From positions 1 through 14,313 of the forward strand of contig CAMTHN010000009.1 of assembly GCA_947072265.1 (NCBI GenBank): a DNA stretch of 14,313 bases. Direction: 5' to 3'. Shown piece after piece: positions 7,662 to 14,044 of this stretch. Made by a program: the position numbers and the translations under genes. The notes beneath the pieces were generated by a model, which worked only from the letters and a program-made list of their open reading frames with translations, searched no databases and was not told the DNA's origin. Each line of letters begins with the position of its first letter. Positions within the stretch are counted from its first letter, which is position 1. The DNA comes from an uncultured Clostridia bacterium (GTDB taxonomy: Bacteria; Bacillota; Clostridia; Oscillospirales; Ruminococcaceae).

Positions 7662-9308
7662 TTATTCTACAGATACTATATAATAGTATAAAGGTTGACC
7701 ACCATTTATTAGCGTAATTTCTATATTTGACGAAAATTTTGATTCTATATTAGAAAAAATTGTTTCTGCTTGTACAGTGGATATATCTGATCCATATATA
7801 ATAGTTATATATGATGAATCACGGGTTACCATATTTTTAATAAGCTTTATAAGTGCTTTAGAAACATCTTTTTCAACAAATGCGAGTTTTCCATCTTGCA
7901 TTGCAAGAATTTCGTTATGCTTTATATTATGACCATCAAAGTTAGAATCTTTTTCCGCAAACGTGATCTGTCCAGTAGAGATACTTTCAAATGATTTTGT
8001 CATATATAAAGTATTTTCAGAAAATGATATTTCAGAATTAAATGTAAGCATAGCCGAAATACCATGAGGAATATTTTTAGATTGTAAAACGCAAACATTT
8101 CTATCAGCAAGTTTTGCAGCTTGTTCTGCTGCCATAAATATATTTTTATTATTAGGAAGAACAAATACATTTTGGGCAGGGGTAGAAAGGATAGCGTTTA
8201 GTATATCATTTGTAGAGGGATTCATAGTTTGTCCTCCATAGACGATGGTGTCTACGCTAAGGTCTTTAAATATATTTTCGATTCCTCTACCAGAACAGAT
8301 AGAAACAAAACCATATTCATTTATAGGCGGTGTAGGAGTATAGACTATATCTTTTATACTATCTTGTTTAGTTTTTATTATTTGTTTATATTGCTCTCTC
8401 ATATTTTCTATTTTTATATCTGTTAAATATCCATATTTTAAAGCTTTTTGAAGAGCTTTTCCAGGATTATCTGTGTGAAGGTGAATTTTTATAAATAATT
8501 TATCAGGAACAACAACAATACTATCACCTATTAGGTCTAAATATGTTTTAAGAGTGGATATATCTAAATTTTTATTGGTGTCATCTTTATTTATTAAAAA
8601 TTCTGTACAATAGCTAAAGTTTATAACTTCTTCTAAACTTTCTATATCCACTATAGTTGAATATAACGATGATTCTGTAGTTGGATTTTTATTTATTATA
8701 TTCTCGGTTTTTATATAATAAACCATACCTTCTAGGATTGATATAAATCCAAAAGCACCAGCATCAACAACATTAGCTTTTTGAAGAACAGGAAGCATCT
8801 CTTTAGTTTGATTAACAAAAATATGTCCTTGTTCTAGTATATCTGATAAAAAGTCTATTATATATTTATATTTTTTTTGTATTTTTTTTGAATATTCGCT
8901 AATAAGTCTGATTACAGTTAGAATAGTTCCTTCTGTTGGATTGGAAACAGATTTATAAGAATATTCAACAGATTTTTCAAAGCATACTATAATATCAGAA
9001 ATAGATGCAGTTTCTTTATTTTTAAGAGCCTCATAAAAACCTTTAAATATTAGTGAAAGAATTACACCAGAGTTTCCTCTAGCAGATTTAAGCATTTCTA
9101 TAGATGCTATTTCTAAAACATGTCCAACAGAGGGAGAAGAAAGGTTAGATAGAGGAAGAATAACAGATAGAGCGGTCATCGACATATTTGTCCCCGTGTC
9201 ACCATCTGGGATAGGAAAAACATTTAAATCATTTATTTGATCTTTTTGATTGAATATATTGTGTGCTCCAGAAATTATAGAATTTTTAAGAGCTGTTCCG
9301 TTTATCAA
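7662..9308 (-). CDS. fakA: Fatty acid kinase catalytic subunit FakA (DAK2/DhaL-type)
   Basis: The ATP-binding subunit that phosphorylates fatty acids held by FakB proteins, feeding exogenous or recycled fatty acids into phospholipids. An N-terminal DhaL domain carries the Mg-ATP motif PDGDTGTN (34-41), then ARGNSGVI (76-83) and NPTEGTILTV (123-132). The later domains include YGGQTMNPSTNDIL, VLPNNKNIFMAAEQAA and IPHGISAM, as in FakA/YloV. The 548 residues are full length. I place the start at the TTG (9306-9308). GGGGGT (minus strand, 9316-9321) lies 7 nt before it and can pair with the anti-Shine-Dalgarno (one G-U), and the resulting N-terminus MINGTALKNSIISGAHNI fits the family. An in-frame ATG at 9321-9323 would add five residues but has no ribosome binding site. 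No FakB (DegV) gene lies nearby. The asp23-like gene often next to it is also absent; ymdB lies upstream instead. Confidence 0.92.
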   Translation of the reverse strand: MINGTALKNSIISGAHNIFNQKDQINDLNVFPIPDGDTGTNMSMTALSVILPLSNLSSPSVGHVLEIASIEMLKSARGNSGVILSLIFKGFYEALKNKETASISDIIVCFEKSVEYSYKSVSNPTEGTILTVIRLISEYSKKIQKKYKYIIDFLSDILEQGHIFVNQTKEMLPVLQKANVVDAGAFGFISILEGMVYYIKTENIINKNPTTESSLYSTIVDIESLEEVINFSYCTEFLINKDDTNKNLDISTLKTYLDLIGDSIVVVPDKLFIKIHLHTDNPGKALQKALKYGYLTDIKIENMREQYKQIIKTKQDSIKDIVYTPTPPINEYGFVSICSGRGIENIFKDLSVDTIVYGGQTMNPSTNDILNAILSTPAQNVFVLPNNKNIFMAAEQAAKLADRNVCVLQSKNIPHGISAMLTFNSEISFSENTLYMTKSFESISTGQITFAEKDSNFDGHNIKHNEILAMQDGKLAFVEKDVSKALIKLIKNMVTRDSSYITIIYGSDISTVQAETIFSNIESKFSSNIEITLINGGQPLYYYIVSVE

Positions 9309-9343
9309 AACAAAAACCCCCATTATTATTTATTATTCTACGC

Positions 9344-9400
9344 TAAAATAGTGTACTATATATAGTATCATAAAGATGATAAATATAATACACTATTTTG
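9344..9400 (-). repeat. Long hairpin in the ymdB-fakA intergenic gap
   Basis: AAAATAGTGTA (9345-9355) and TACACTATTTT (9389-9399) are perfect inverted arms. Inside them, TATCAT (9366-9371) and ATGATA (9376-9381) make a second stem around a 4-nt loop. A further 14-bp perfect palindrome, TACTATATATAGTA, lies at 9354-9367. The structure fills most of the 80-bp gap between the ymdB stop and the fakA start. Only four T residues follow the stem on either strand, so it is a weak terminator at best. An attenuator, an RNA-processing hairpin or an operator are alternatives. Confidence 0.6.
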
Positions 9401-9403
9401 TAA

Positions 9404-10171
9404 TTATGAAATATTAAGTCTTTTTATATCTATTGCTTTTCCAGTATTTTCATCGATATCTATAATAATGCTATTTAGTTCTATATCTGATTCTAAAATT
9501 TCAAATCTAACAGGTAGATGAAATTTCATTTTTTTTATTATATTTTGTGGATTTATTCCTAAAGCAGAATATTTTGAACCAACCATACCAATATCAGATA
9601 TATATGCCGTTCCTTTAGGTAGAATTTTTTCGTCTGCTGTTTGAACATGTGTGTGTGTTCCAAAAACACACGAAACTTTTCCATCTAAATAATGGCCAAA
9701 AGCGGCTTTTTCTCCTGTTGCTTCTGCATGAAAATCAATAACTATAATTTTAGTGTCTATTTTTTTTAAAATATTATCTATAGTATAAAAAGGGCAGTTA
9801 ACATTTTCCATAAAAGCAGTTCCGAGGATATTTATAACAGCAACTTTTATATTTCCAAAATCAATAATAGAAAAACCCTTTCCAGGACAACTATCTGGAT
9901 AATTTGCAGGGCGGATAATATTTTGTTGTGTATCTAAAGAATTATAAATTTCTCTTCTTTTAAAAACATGATTTCCAGTTGTTATGATATCTACACCACT
10001 ATCAAGGAGATGTTTCATAGATGAAGGAAGGATACCATTCCCTATAGATGCGTTTTCCCCATTTGCTATAACCATTTTTATATTGTGTTTAGATTTTATA
10101 CTATGAAGATTATCCCTTAAAAAATCACATCCTGATTGTGAAACAACATCTCCTATTGCAAGAATTTTCAT
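9404..10171 (-). CDS. ymdB: YmdB-family metallophosphoesterase (2',3'-cyclic nucleotide phosphodiesterase)
   Basis: A dinuclear-metal phosphodiesterase of the TIGR00282 family; in Bacillus subtilis it acts on 2',3'-cyclic nucleotides and affects biofilm and motility decisions. The 255 residues are of family length. Expected metal ligands are present: D8 (AIGDVV), E39 and N40 (ANGENA), N67 and H68 (TTGNHVF), H148 (IDFHAEATGEK), H173 and H175 (FGTHTHVQTAD). SDIGMVGSKYSALGI (192-206) is also characteristic. The usual GNHTWD/GNHVWD box reads GNHVFK here, a mild departure outside the ligands. AGAGGT (10181-10186) lies 9 nt before the ATG. It is the first gene of the co-directed ymdB-fakA-recG set and has its own probable promoter at 10222-10250. 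Confidence 0.93.
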   Translation of the reverse strand: MKILAIGDVVSQSGCDFLRDNLHSIKSKHNIKMVIANGENASIGNGILPSSMKHLLDSGVDIITTGNHVFKRREIYNSLDTQQNIIRPANYPDSCPGKGFSIIDFGNIKVAVINILGTAFMENVNCPFYTIDNILKKIDTKIIVIDFHAEATGEKAAFGHYLDGKVSCVFGTHTHVQTADEKILPKGTAYISDIGMVGSKYSALGINPQNIIKKMKFHLPVRFEILESDIELNSIIIDIDENTGKAIDIKRLNIS

Positions 10172-10213
10172 TATAAGTCAACCTCTGTTTCTAATTTAAC
10201 TAATAAGTTATAT

Positions 10214-10239
10214 GGTATATTATTTTACAATAATATACC
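10214..10239. repeat. Perfect 11-bp inverted repeat over the ymdB promoter
   Basis: GGTATATTATT (10214-10224) and AATAATATACC (10229-10239) flank TTAC. The repeat covers the -10 box and half the spacer of the predicted ymdB promoter, the layout of a repressor site. It could also form a hairpin in RNA reading through from the upstream ATPase gene, though without a T-run. Confidence 0.6.
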
Positions 10240-10250
10240 TATATTTGCAA
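10222..10250 (-). promoter_or_regulatory. Probable sigma-A promoter of ymdB
   Basis: Read on the minus strand, TTGCAA (10245-10250) and TAAAAT (10222-10227) are 17 bp apart, about 50 bp before the ymdB start. The -10 box and part of the spacer lie in the palindrome at 10214-10239. Confidence 0.5.
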
Positions 10251-10262
10251 TTAAATAATAGG

Positions 10263-11366
10263 TTAATTAAAAGTTCTGGTTAAAATTTCATTTGATATTT
10301 GGTTTGCTTTTTCTTGAACTTTTGTAAAATCAATGGCATTTATATAAAAATCCTCCATTTTATCATGTATAATTTTTGCTGTTTTTAAAGATATTATAGT
10401 TTCTTCTACTAGCGATGATATAGTTTTTCTATTGGATGTTATAATCTTTTTATAATTTTTTAGCCTTTCAATATCTGTAAAACGTGTAAAATTTATGCTT
10501 CTATAAGGAGTAATTGGAGAAAGGTTATTGTATTTGTCTTCTGTCATAAATCCTAAATTTAATGATGGAATAAATATATGGTCAATTTTTTCTATAGGGT
10601 TTATAGGAGAGTGGCAAGTGTATATATCAAGATTATTTTTTAGTGCATGTTTTCTTATTTCTTTTAGCAATAAAGTGCTACAAACACCTATTTCATCTTT
10701 TATTATATATATATTTTCTGCTAAATTTTTTGCAGTGTTTATATGAGTAACTATTCCCTGAGGAGTTATAGCAGATAATATCCTATTTTTTTCTATAGAT
10801 AATTTTGTTTTTTTTACTTTTCTAAAGTATTTATAAGAAATTTTTTGTGCTAATTTTCTAATTTTGGCTAGATTAGTGCATTTTTTTGCAATTTCAATAT
10901 TATCTGAATTTAAACTATTTATACTAGAAATGAGTTTAGTTGTTCTTATATGATAGTCTTTGTTTTCTTTAAAGGTTTCTAGAATTTTTTCACTTTGATT
11001 TCTTAATTTTTTATTGTCAAAAAAATCTAGTAGATTTATAATTGTTTCAAACATACCAGGATATTGTGGTTCCATTGTATGTGGTGGGGTTCCATCTGCT
11101 ATTGTTATTTTAAATTTATCAGATATAACTCCATCTAAAGATGATGGGTCGGAAGAACAGAAGATTCTTTCAATAGAGTTGGATTTTTGAGAGATGTCGT
11201 CAAAAATTTTTTTCATCATTGTAGATTTTCCGCTTCCAGGACCACCTTTTATTATGTAGTTTATCCAATCTTTTTTATAATCTGTTATTTCTGAAAAATA
11301 TGATACAAAACCTGTATTTGAACTTACACCTAAAAAAAAGTCTAGATGCTTTGAATGGTTTTCCAT
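10263..11366 (-). CDS. ATPase with duplicated P-loop halves, second P-loop degenerate (PRK06851-like)
   Basis: A 367-residue protein made of two related halves. The first half contains FLGVSSNTGFVSYF, then an intact Walker A GGPGSGKST (41-49), then FCSSDPSSLDGVISD (69-83). The second half repeats the order with SAITPQGIVTHI (198-209), KDEIGVCST (223-231) and CHSPINPIEKIDHIFIP (251-267). Where relatives, as I recall them, have a working second Walker A (like GEPGTGKST), this protein has lost both the glycine and the lysine, so only the first site should bind ATP. The family occurs in Bacillus and Clostridia and has no settled function to my knowledge. GGAGGT (11373-11378) lies 6 nt before the ATG. 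No terminator is seen after it, so transcripts may read into ymdB. Confidence 0.8.
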   Translation of the reverse strand: MENHSKHLDFFLGVSSNTGFVSYFSEITDYKKDWINYIIKGGPGSGKSTMMKKIFDDISQKSNSIERIFCSSDPSSLDGVISDKFKITIADGTPPHTMEPQYPGMFETIINLLDFFDNKKLRNQSEKILETFKENKDYHIRTTKLISSINSLNSDNIEIAKKCTNLAKIRKLAQKISYKYFRKVKKTKLSIEKNRILSAITPQGIVTHINTAKNLAENIYIIKDEIGVCSTLLLKEIRKHALKNNLDIYTCHSPINPIEKIDHIFIPSLNLGFMTEDKYNNLSPITPYRSINFTRFTDIERLKNYKKIITSNRKTISSLVEETIISLKTAKIIHDKMEDFYINAIDFTKVQEKANQISNEILTRTFN

Positions 11367-11515
11367 TTTGTTACCTCCGAAATTATAAATTATTAAAAAT
11401 AAATATCATATAATACACCTATTTAAAATTATATTAGTATATATTATTCATCTTTGTTTTACCTTGCTACTATTAAAATCTTAAGACAAACTATTTTTTG
11501 CTGATATAATTTTTA

Positions 11516-11545
11516 TTGACCAATAATATAAAAATATATTATAAT
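11516..11545 (+). promoter_or_regulatory. Probable sigma-A promoter of pduL
   Basis: TTGACC (11516-11521) and a perfect TATAAT (11540-11545) are 18 bp apart, 46 bp before the pduL start. The rest of the 225-bp divergent gap (11367-11591) holds the ATPase ribosome binding site and otherwise featureless AT-rich DNA. A weaker pair, AAGACA (11483-11488) with TATAAT (11505-11510), is a possible second promoter. Confidence 0.6.
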
Positions 11546-11591
11546 TGTATTAAATTAAAATATATTTTTAATATATGAAGAGGAGTTATTA

Positions 11592-12173
11592 ATGGAAAAA
11601 ACATTTATTGTAGAGACTTCTGCAAGACATATTCATCTTACAAGAGATCATGTAGATATTTTATTTGGAAAAGGATTTTGTTTAACAAATAAAAAAGAAC
11701 TTTCTCAACCAGGACAGTTTGCGACAAATGAAAGATTGACAATTGTGGGAAGCAAAGGAGAGTTAAAAGGTGTCACTATTTTAGGTCCTGAGAGGTCGGA
11801 TACACAGGTAGAAATTTCTGCTACAGATGCACGTAGTATAGGTATAAAAGCACCTATTAGAGAATCTGGAGATATAAAGGATAGTGCTGGATGTCGTCTT
11901 GTTGGGCCAAATGGAGAAGTTGAGATATCTCAAGGGGTTATAATTGCAAAGAGACATATTCATCTAACAAAAAAAGATGCTGAAAATTTTGGAGTTAATG
12001 ACAAACAAGTTGTTTGGGTTGAAATAAATACAGATCAAAGAAAAGCTATCTTAGGGGATGTTTTTGTACGTGTTTCTGATAGTTTTTTTCCAGCAATGCA
12101 TATAGATACGGATGAGGCAAATGCTCTTGGATTTTCTGGGAATATTTTGGGAAAAATTGTTAAATATAAATAA
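11592..12173 (+). CDS. pduL: PduL-type phosphate acyltransferase (phosphotransacetylase/phosphotransacylase)
   Basis: Interconverts acyl-CoA and acyl-phosphate, the step before ATP formation by an acyl (acetate) kinase. The 193 residues hold the two related beta-barrel halves of PduL, with repeated zinc-ligand boxes RHIHL at 12-16 (H13, H15) and 121-125 (H122, H124). H170 lies in HIDTDEANALG. LSQPGQFATNE (38-48), GPERSDTQVEISATDAR (65-81) and SGDI (92-95) are family signatures. There is no N-terminal encapsulation extension: the family fold starts within a few residues of the ATG, which suggests a free cytosolic enzyme rather than a microcompartment one. No shell-protein genes are nearby. AAGAGGAG (11578-11585) lies 6 nt before the start. 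In many Clostridia this protein stands in for Pta; no ackA is adjacent here. Confidence 0.93.
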   Translation: MEKTFIVETSARHIHLTRDHVDILFGKGFCLTNKKELSQPGQFATNERLTIVGSKGELKGVTILGPERSDTQVEISATDARSIGIKAPIRESGDIKDSAGCRLVGPNGEVEISQGVIIAKRHIHLTKKDAENFGVNDKQVVWVEINTDQRKAILGDVFVRVSDSFFPAMHIDTDEANALGFSGNILGKIVKYK

Positions 12174-12205
12174 ATGAGAAATAATTTTTAATTATATTTT
12201 ATTTA

Positions 12206-12214
12206 TGATATAAT
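12206..12214 (+). promoter_or_regulatory. Extended -10 promoter element before the 96-residue protein gene
   Basis: TGATATAAT contains a perfect -10 box preceded by TGN, an extended -10 that can work without a good -35. Only TTTTTA-like sequence lies at the -35 distance. It is 32 bp before the downstream start codon. Confidence 0.5.
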
Positions 12215-12246
12215 GTAACTTAAAGTGTAGAATGGAGATGGTATAT

Positions 12247-12537
12247 ATGTCTAATAATGGTATAGGATTTTTATATTATAAGGGGAAACCGTTAGTTAAA
12301 TCAGGTGATACAATCTATTATGGTGATATGAGAGATAAATATGTTGTTATGTTAAATATTTTAACTAAAGTGGATGTAGATAGAGAAAAAGTTTTTGGAA
12401 ATATAAAAATTCAGCTTATGAGCACCGATGTTTCGTCTAATCCAAGTGATATTATTATCAAAAAATCAGAAAAAGAAGGGATATATGTATCATTAGATTT
12501 GGCAGCCATTTGGTTAGAACGAGCATTAGCAGAATAA
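12247..12537 (+). CDS. Conserved hypothetical protein, 96 residues
   Basis: A small soluble protein without a signal peptide or membrane helix. It starts MSNNGIGFLYYKGKPLVKSG and includes DTIYYGDMRDKYVVMLNI, IQLMSTD and SLDLAAIWLERALAE. I recall very similar small proteins, with the same KGKPLVRSGNTIYYG-like start and IWLERAL end, from many gut Clostridia, but no function or domain name. The first half looks like a small beta-rich fold and the end is helical. I chose the ATG at 12247 because GGAG (12234-12237) is 9 nt before it; the in-frame ATG at 12232 overlaps that site. It follows pduL by 73 bp but has its own promoter element and its own terminator. Confidence 0.85.
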   Translation: MSNNGIGFLYYKGKPLVKSGDTIYYGDMRDKYVVMLNILTKVDVDREKVFGNIKIQLMSTDVSSNPSDIIIKKSEKEGIYVSLDLAAIWLERALAE

Positions 12538-12555
12538 AAAATAAGATCAATATAT

Positions 12556-12590
12556 GAAGGGTTCTCTTTTTAAAAAGGGACTCTTTTTTT
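12556..12590 (+). terminator. Rho-independent terminator after the 96-residue protein gene
   Basis: GAAGGGTTCTCTTT (12556-12569) folds back on AAAGGGACTC and following T residues with G-U pairs and one mismatch, ending in TTTTTTT (12584-12590). The stem is imperfect but the T-run is strong. Confidence 0.65.
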
Positions 12591-12652
12591 ATTTATTAAG
12601 ATATATCACAGTTTGCAATTGATATTAATATTATAAAATATAATCAACTTTT

Positions 12653-12758
12653 GGGAAGCTCCCTAAATAAAAAAAAAATTATTGATTAAAATGATAGTTT
12701 TTGGATAAAAATAAAGACATAGAAATCTAAATAATTTTTAAATAAATTAGATAGGGAG
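12653..12758 (+). promoter_or_regulatory. mazF leader with possible ribosome-binding-site sequestering pairing
   Basis: CTCCCTA (12659-12665) is exactly complementary to TAGGGAG (12752-12758), the mazF ribosome binding site. The same CTCCC can instead pair locally: GGGA (12653-12656), loop AGC, TCCC (12660-12663). The two pairings exclude each other, as in a translational switch. The surrounding 12591-12766 contains no open reading frame of note and only weak promoter-like boxes. Confidence 0.3.
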
Positions 12759-12766
12759 TGTCGAGA

Positions 12767-13126
12767 GTGTCTATAAAAAGGGGAGAAATATATTACGCAG
12801 ATCTAAGTCCAGTTATAGGTTGTGAACAAGGCGGTATTAGACCTGTGTTAATAGTTCAAAATGATGTTGGAAATAGGTATAGCCCTACGGTTATAGCAGC
12901 AGCAATAACAAGCCAGAAAGAAAAATCTAAACTTCCGACCCATATAGAGATAAATGCACAGAATTGTGGTCTTTCCAAAAGTTCGGTTGTTCTTCTAGAA
13001 CAGGTAAGGACTATAGATAAAAAGAGGTTAAAAGAAAAAATGGGAGCATTAGATATGATTGCTATGACAAAAGTAGATAATGCTATTTCTGTAAGTTTTG
13101 GCCTTGGAAAAGAGTCTGTAGGCTAA
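12767..13126 (+). CDS. mazF: MazF/NdoA-type endoribonuclease toxin
   Basis: A sequence-specific mRNA interferase of the PemK/MazF fold, 119 residues and full length. Signatures are IKRGEIYYADLSPVIGCEQGG near the N-terminus, RPVLIVQNDVGN, SPTVIAAAITSQ, LPTHIEI, SSVVLLEQVRTIDKKRL and VDNAISVSFGL at the end, all close to Bacillus subtilis NdoA. I chose the GTG at 12767 because AGGGAG (12753-12758) is 8 nt before it; the earlier in-frame GTG at 12758 overlaps that site. In Bacillus a MazE/NdoAI antitoxin gene lies directly upstream. Here the 229 bp before the start hold no antitoxin-sized frame, so this copy is an orphan or its antitoxin is elsewhere. coaX follows 115 bp downstream, with no clear terminator between. 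Confidence 0.93.
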   Translation: MSIKRGEIYYADLSPVIGCEQGGIRPVLIVQNDVGNRYSPTVIAAAITSQKEKSKLPTHIEINAQNCGLSKSSVVLLEQVRTIDKKRLKEKMGALDMIAMTKVDNAISVSFGLGKESVG

Positions 13127-13161
13127 ACTTACAGTACATAGATTTTATAAATTTATTTTTA

Positions 13162-13190
13162 TTGATTTATCTTCTAATATAATATATTAT
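13162..13190 (+). promoter_or_regulatory. Probable sigma-A promoter of coaX
   Basis: TTGATT (13162-13167) and TATTAT (13185-13190) are 17 bp apart, about 50 bp before coaX. The -10 lies within the AT-rich palindrome at 13176-13193. Confidence 0.4.
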
Positions 13191-13219
13191 ATTTTAATAA
13201 AGATAATATATTATATTTT
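13176..13219. repeat. Two 17-bp direct repeats with palindromic cores upstream of coaX
   Basis: ATAATATATTATATTTT occurs at 13179-13195 and again at 13203-13219, a 24-bp period. The core ATAATATATTAT is a perfect palindrome in both copies, and in the first copy it extends to 18 bp (13176-13193). The first copy overlaps the predicted -10 and the second lies just downstream. Confidence 0.6.
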
Positions 13220-13241
13220 TCTTAGTATTGAGGAGATATAC

Positions 13242-14012
13242 ATGGTAATTGTTATAGATATTGGAAATACAAACATGGAATTTGGAATTTTTTATAAATG
13301 GAAACTAATAAATAATTTTAGGATTAAAACAAATAGAGACACAACTTCTGATGAAATAGGTATAATTACAACACAGTTTTTATTTATAAATAAAATTTCT
13401 ATAGAATCGATAAAAGATATAGTTATAGCTTCTGTAGTTCCGCAAATTAATTATTCTGTGGCAAATGGCATGTTAAAATATTTTAAAAAGTCGCCACTTT
13501 TTATAGGGGAAGATATAGATATAGTTATAGAAAATGCATATGAAAATCAAAAAGATCTTGGGGCGGATAGACTAGTAAACAGTTATCAAGCCTATGATAG
13601 GTATAAATGTGGGCTAATAGTTGTAGATTTTGGAACAGCGACCACCTTTGATGTAGTTAATAATAATGGAAAATATCTAGGAGGAGTTATATATCCAGGA
13701 ATAAAGATATCTTTAGATGCTTTATTTCAAAACACGGCAAAATTATCTAGAGTAGAGATATCTGAGCCTAAAAATATTATAGGAACTAATACTATAAGCA
13801 GCATGCAATCAGGGATAATATATGGATATGTAGGTTCGGTTAAAAATATCGTTTTAAGTATACAGGAGGAGTTTGACTATAAATTGAAGGTTATAGCTAC
13901 AGGAGGTTTATCAAAACTTATTGGAAAATACTATTCTTTTGATAGTATAGATCCGCATTTAACAATAGAAGGGCTTATATCAATATATTTGAACTATATA
14001 AATAAAAGGTAG
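13242..14012 (+). CDS. coaX: Type III pantothenate kinase
   Basis: Phosphorylates pantothenate in the first step of coenzyme A synthesis; the type III enzyme belongs to the ASKHA fold. The 256 residues are of normal length. Motifs in order: the phosphate loop DIGNTN (6-11), GADRL (107-111), DFGTATTFD (129-137), GGVIYPG (147-153) and ATGG (219-222). D109 and D129 are conserved acidic residues of the active site. GAGGAG (13230-13235) lies 6 nt before the ATG. The gene has its own probable promoter in a repeat-rich leader, and its stop codon lies inside the perfect hairpin that follows. dus or nadR-type neighbours seen in other Firmicutes are not present. Confidence 0.96.
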   Translation: MVIVIDIGNTNMEFGIFYKWKLINNFRIKTNRDTTSDEIGIITTQFLFINKISIESIKDIVIASVVPQINYSVANGMLKYFKKSPLFIGEDIDIVIENAYENQKDLGADRLVNSYQAYDRYKCGLIVVDFGTATTFDVVNNNGKYLGGVIYPGIKISLDALFQNTAKLSRVEISEPKNIIGTNTISSMQSGIIYGYVGSVKNIVLSIQEEFDYKLKVIATGGLSKLIGKYYSFDSIDPHLTIEGLISIYLNYINKR

Positions 14013-14033
14013 AGGAAATTTCCTCTACCTTTT
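14004..14033. terminator. Bidirectional terminator between coaX and the DUF378 gene
   Basis: A perfect 30-bp palindrome with arms AAAAGGTAGAGGAAA and TTTCCTCTACCTTTT. It includes the coaX stop codon (14010-14012). The A- and T-runs at the ends allow use on both strands, and the convergent minus-strand gene ends 12 bp beyond. Confidence 0.85.
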
Positions 14034-14044
14034 ATTTATATAGT

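Noticed and set aside
7660..9341. Identical 11-mer GTAGAATAATA (minus strand) 7-8 nt before the recG ATG and the fakA ATG
   Set aside because: In recG it is simply the last fakA codons (Val-Glu-stop), and the fakA ATG is probably not the start used. Coincidence in AT-rich DNA is likely.
13111..13129. Hairpin CTGTAGG-CTAAA-CTTACAG at the mazF stop as a terminator
   Set aside because: The stem is only 7 bp with one G-U pair, and no T-run follows directly.
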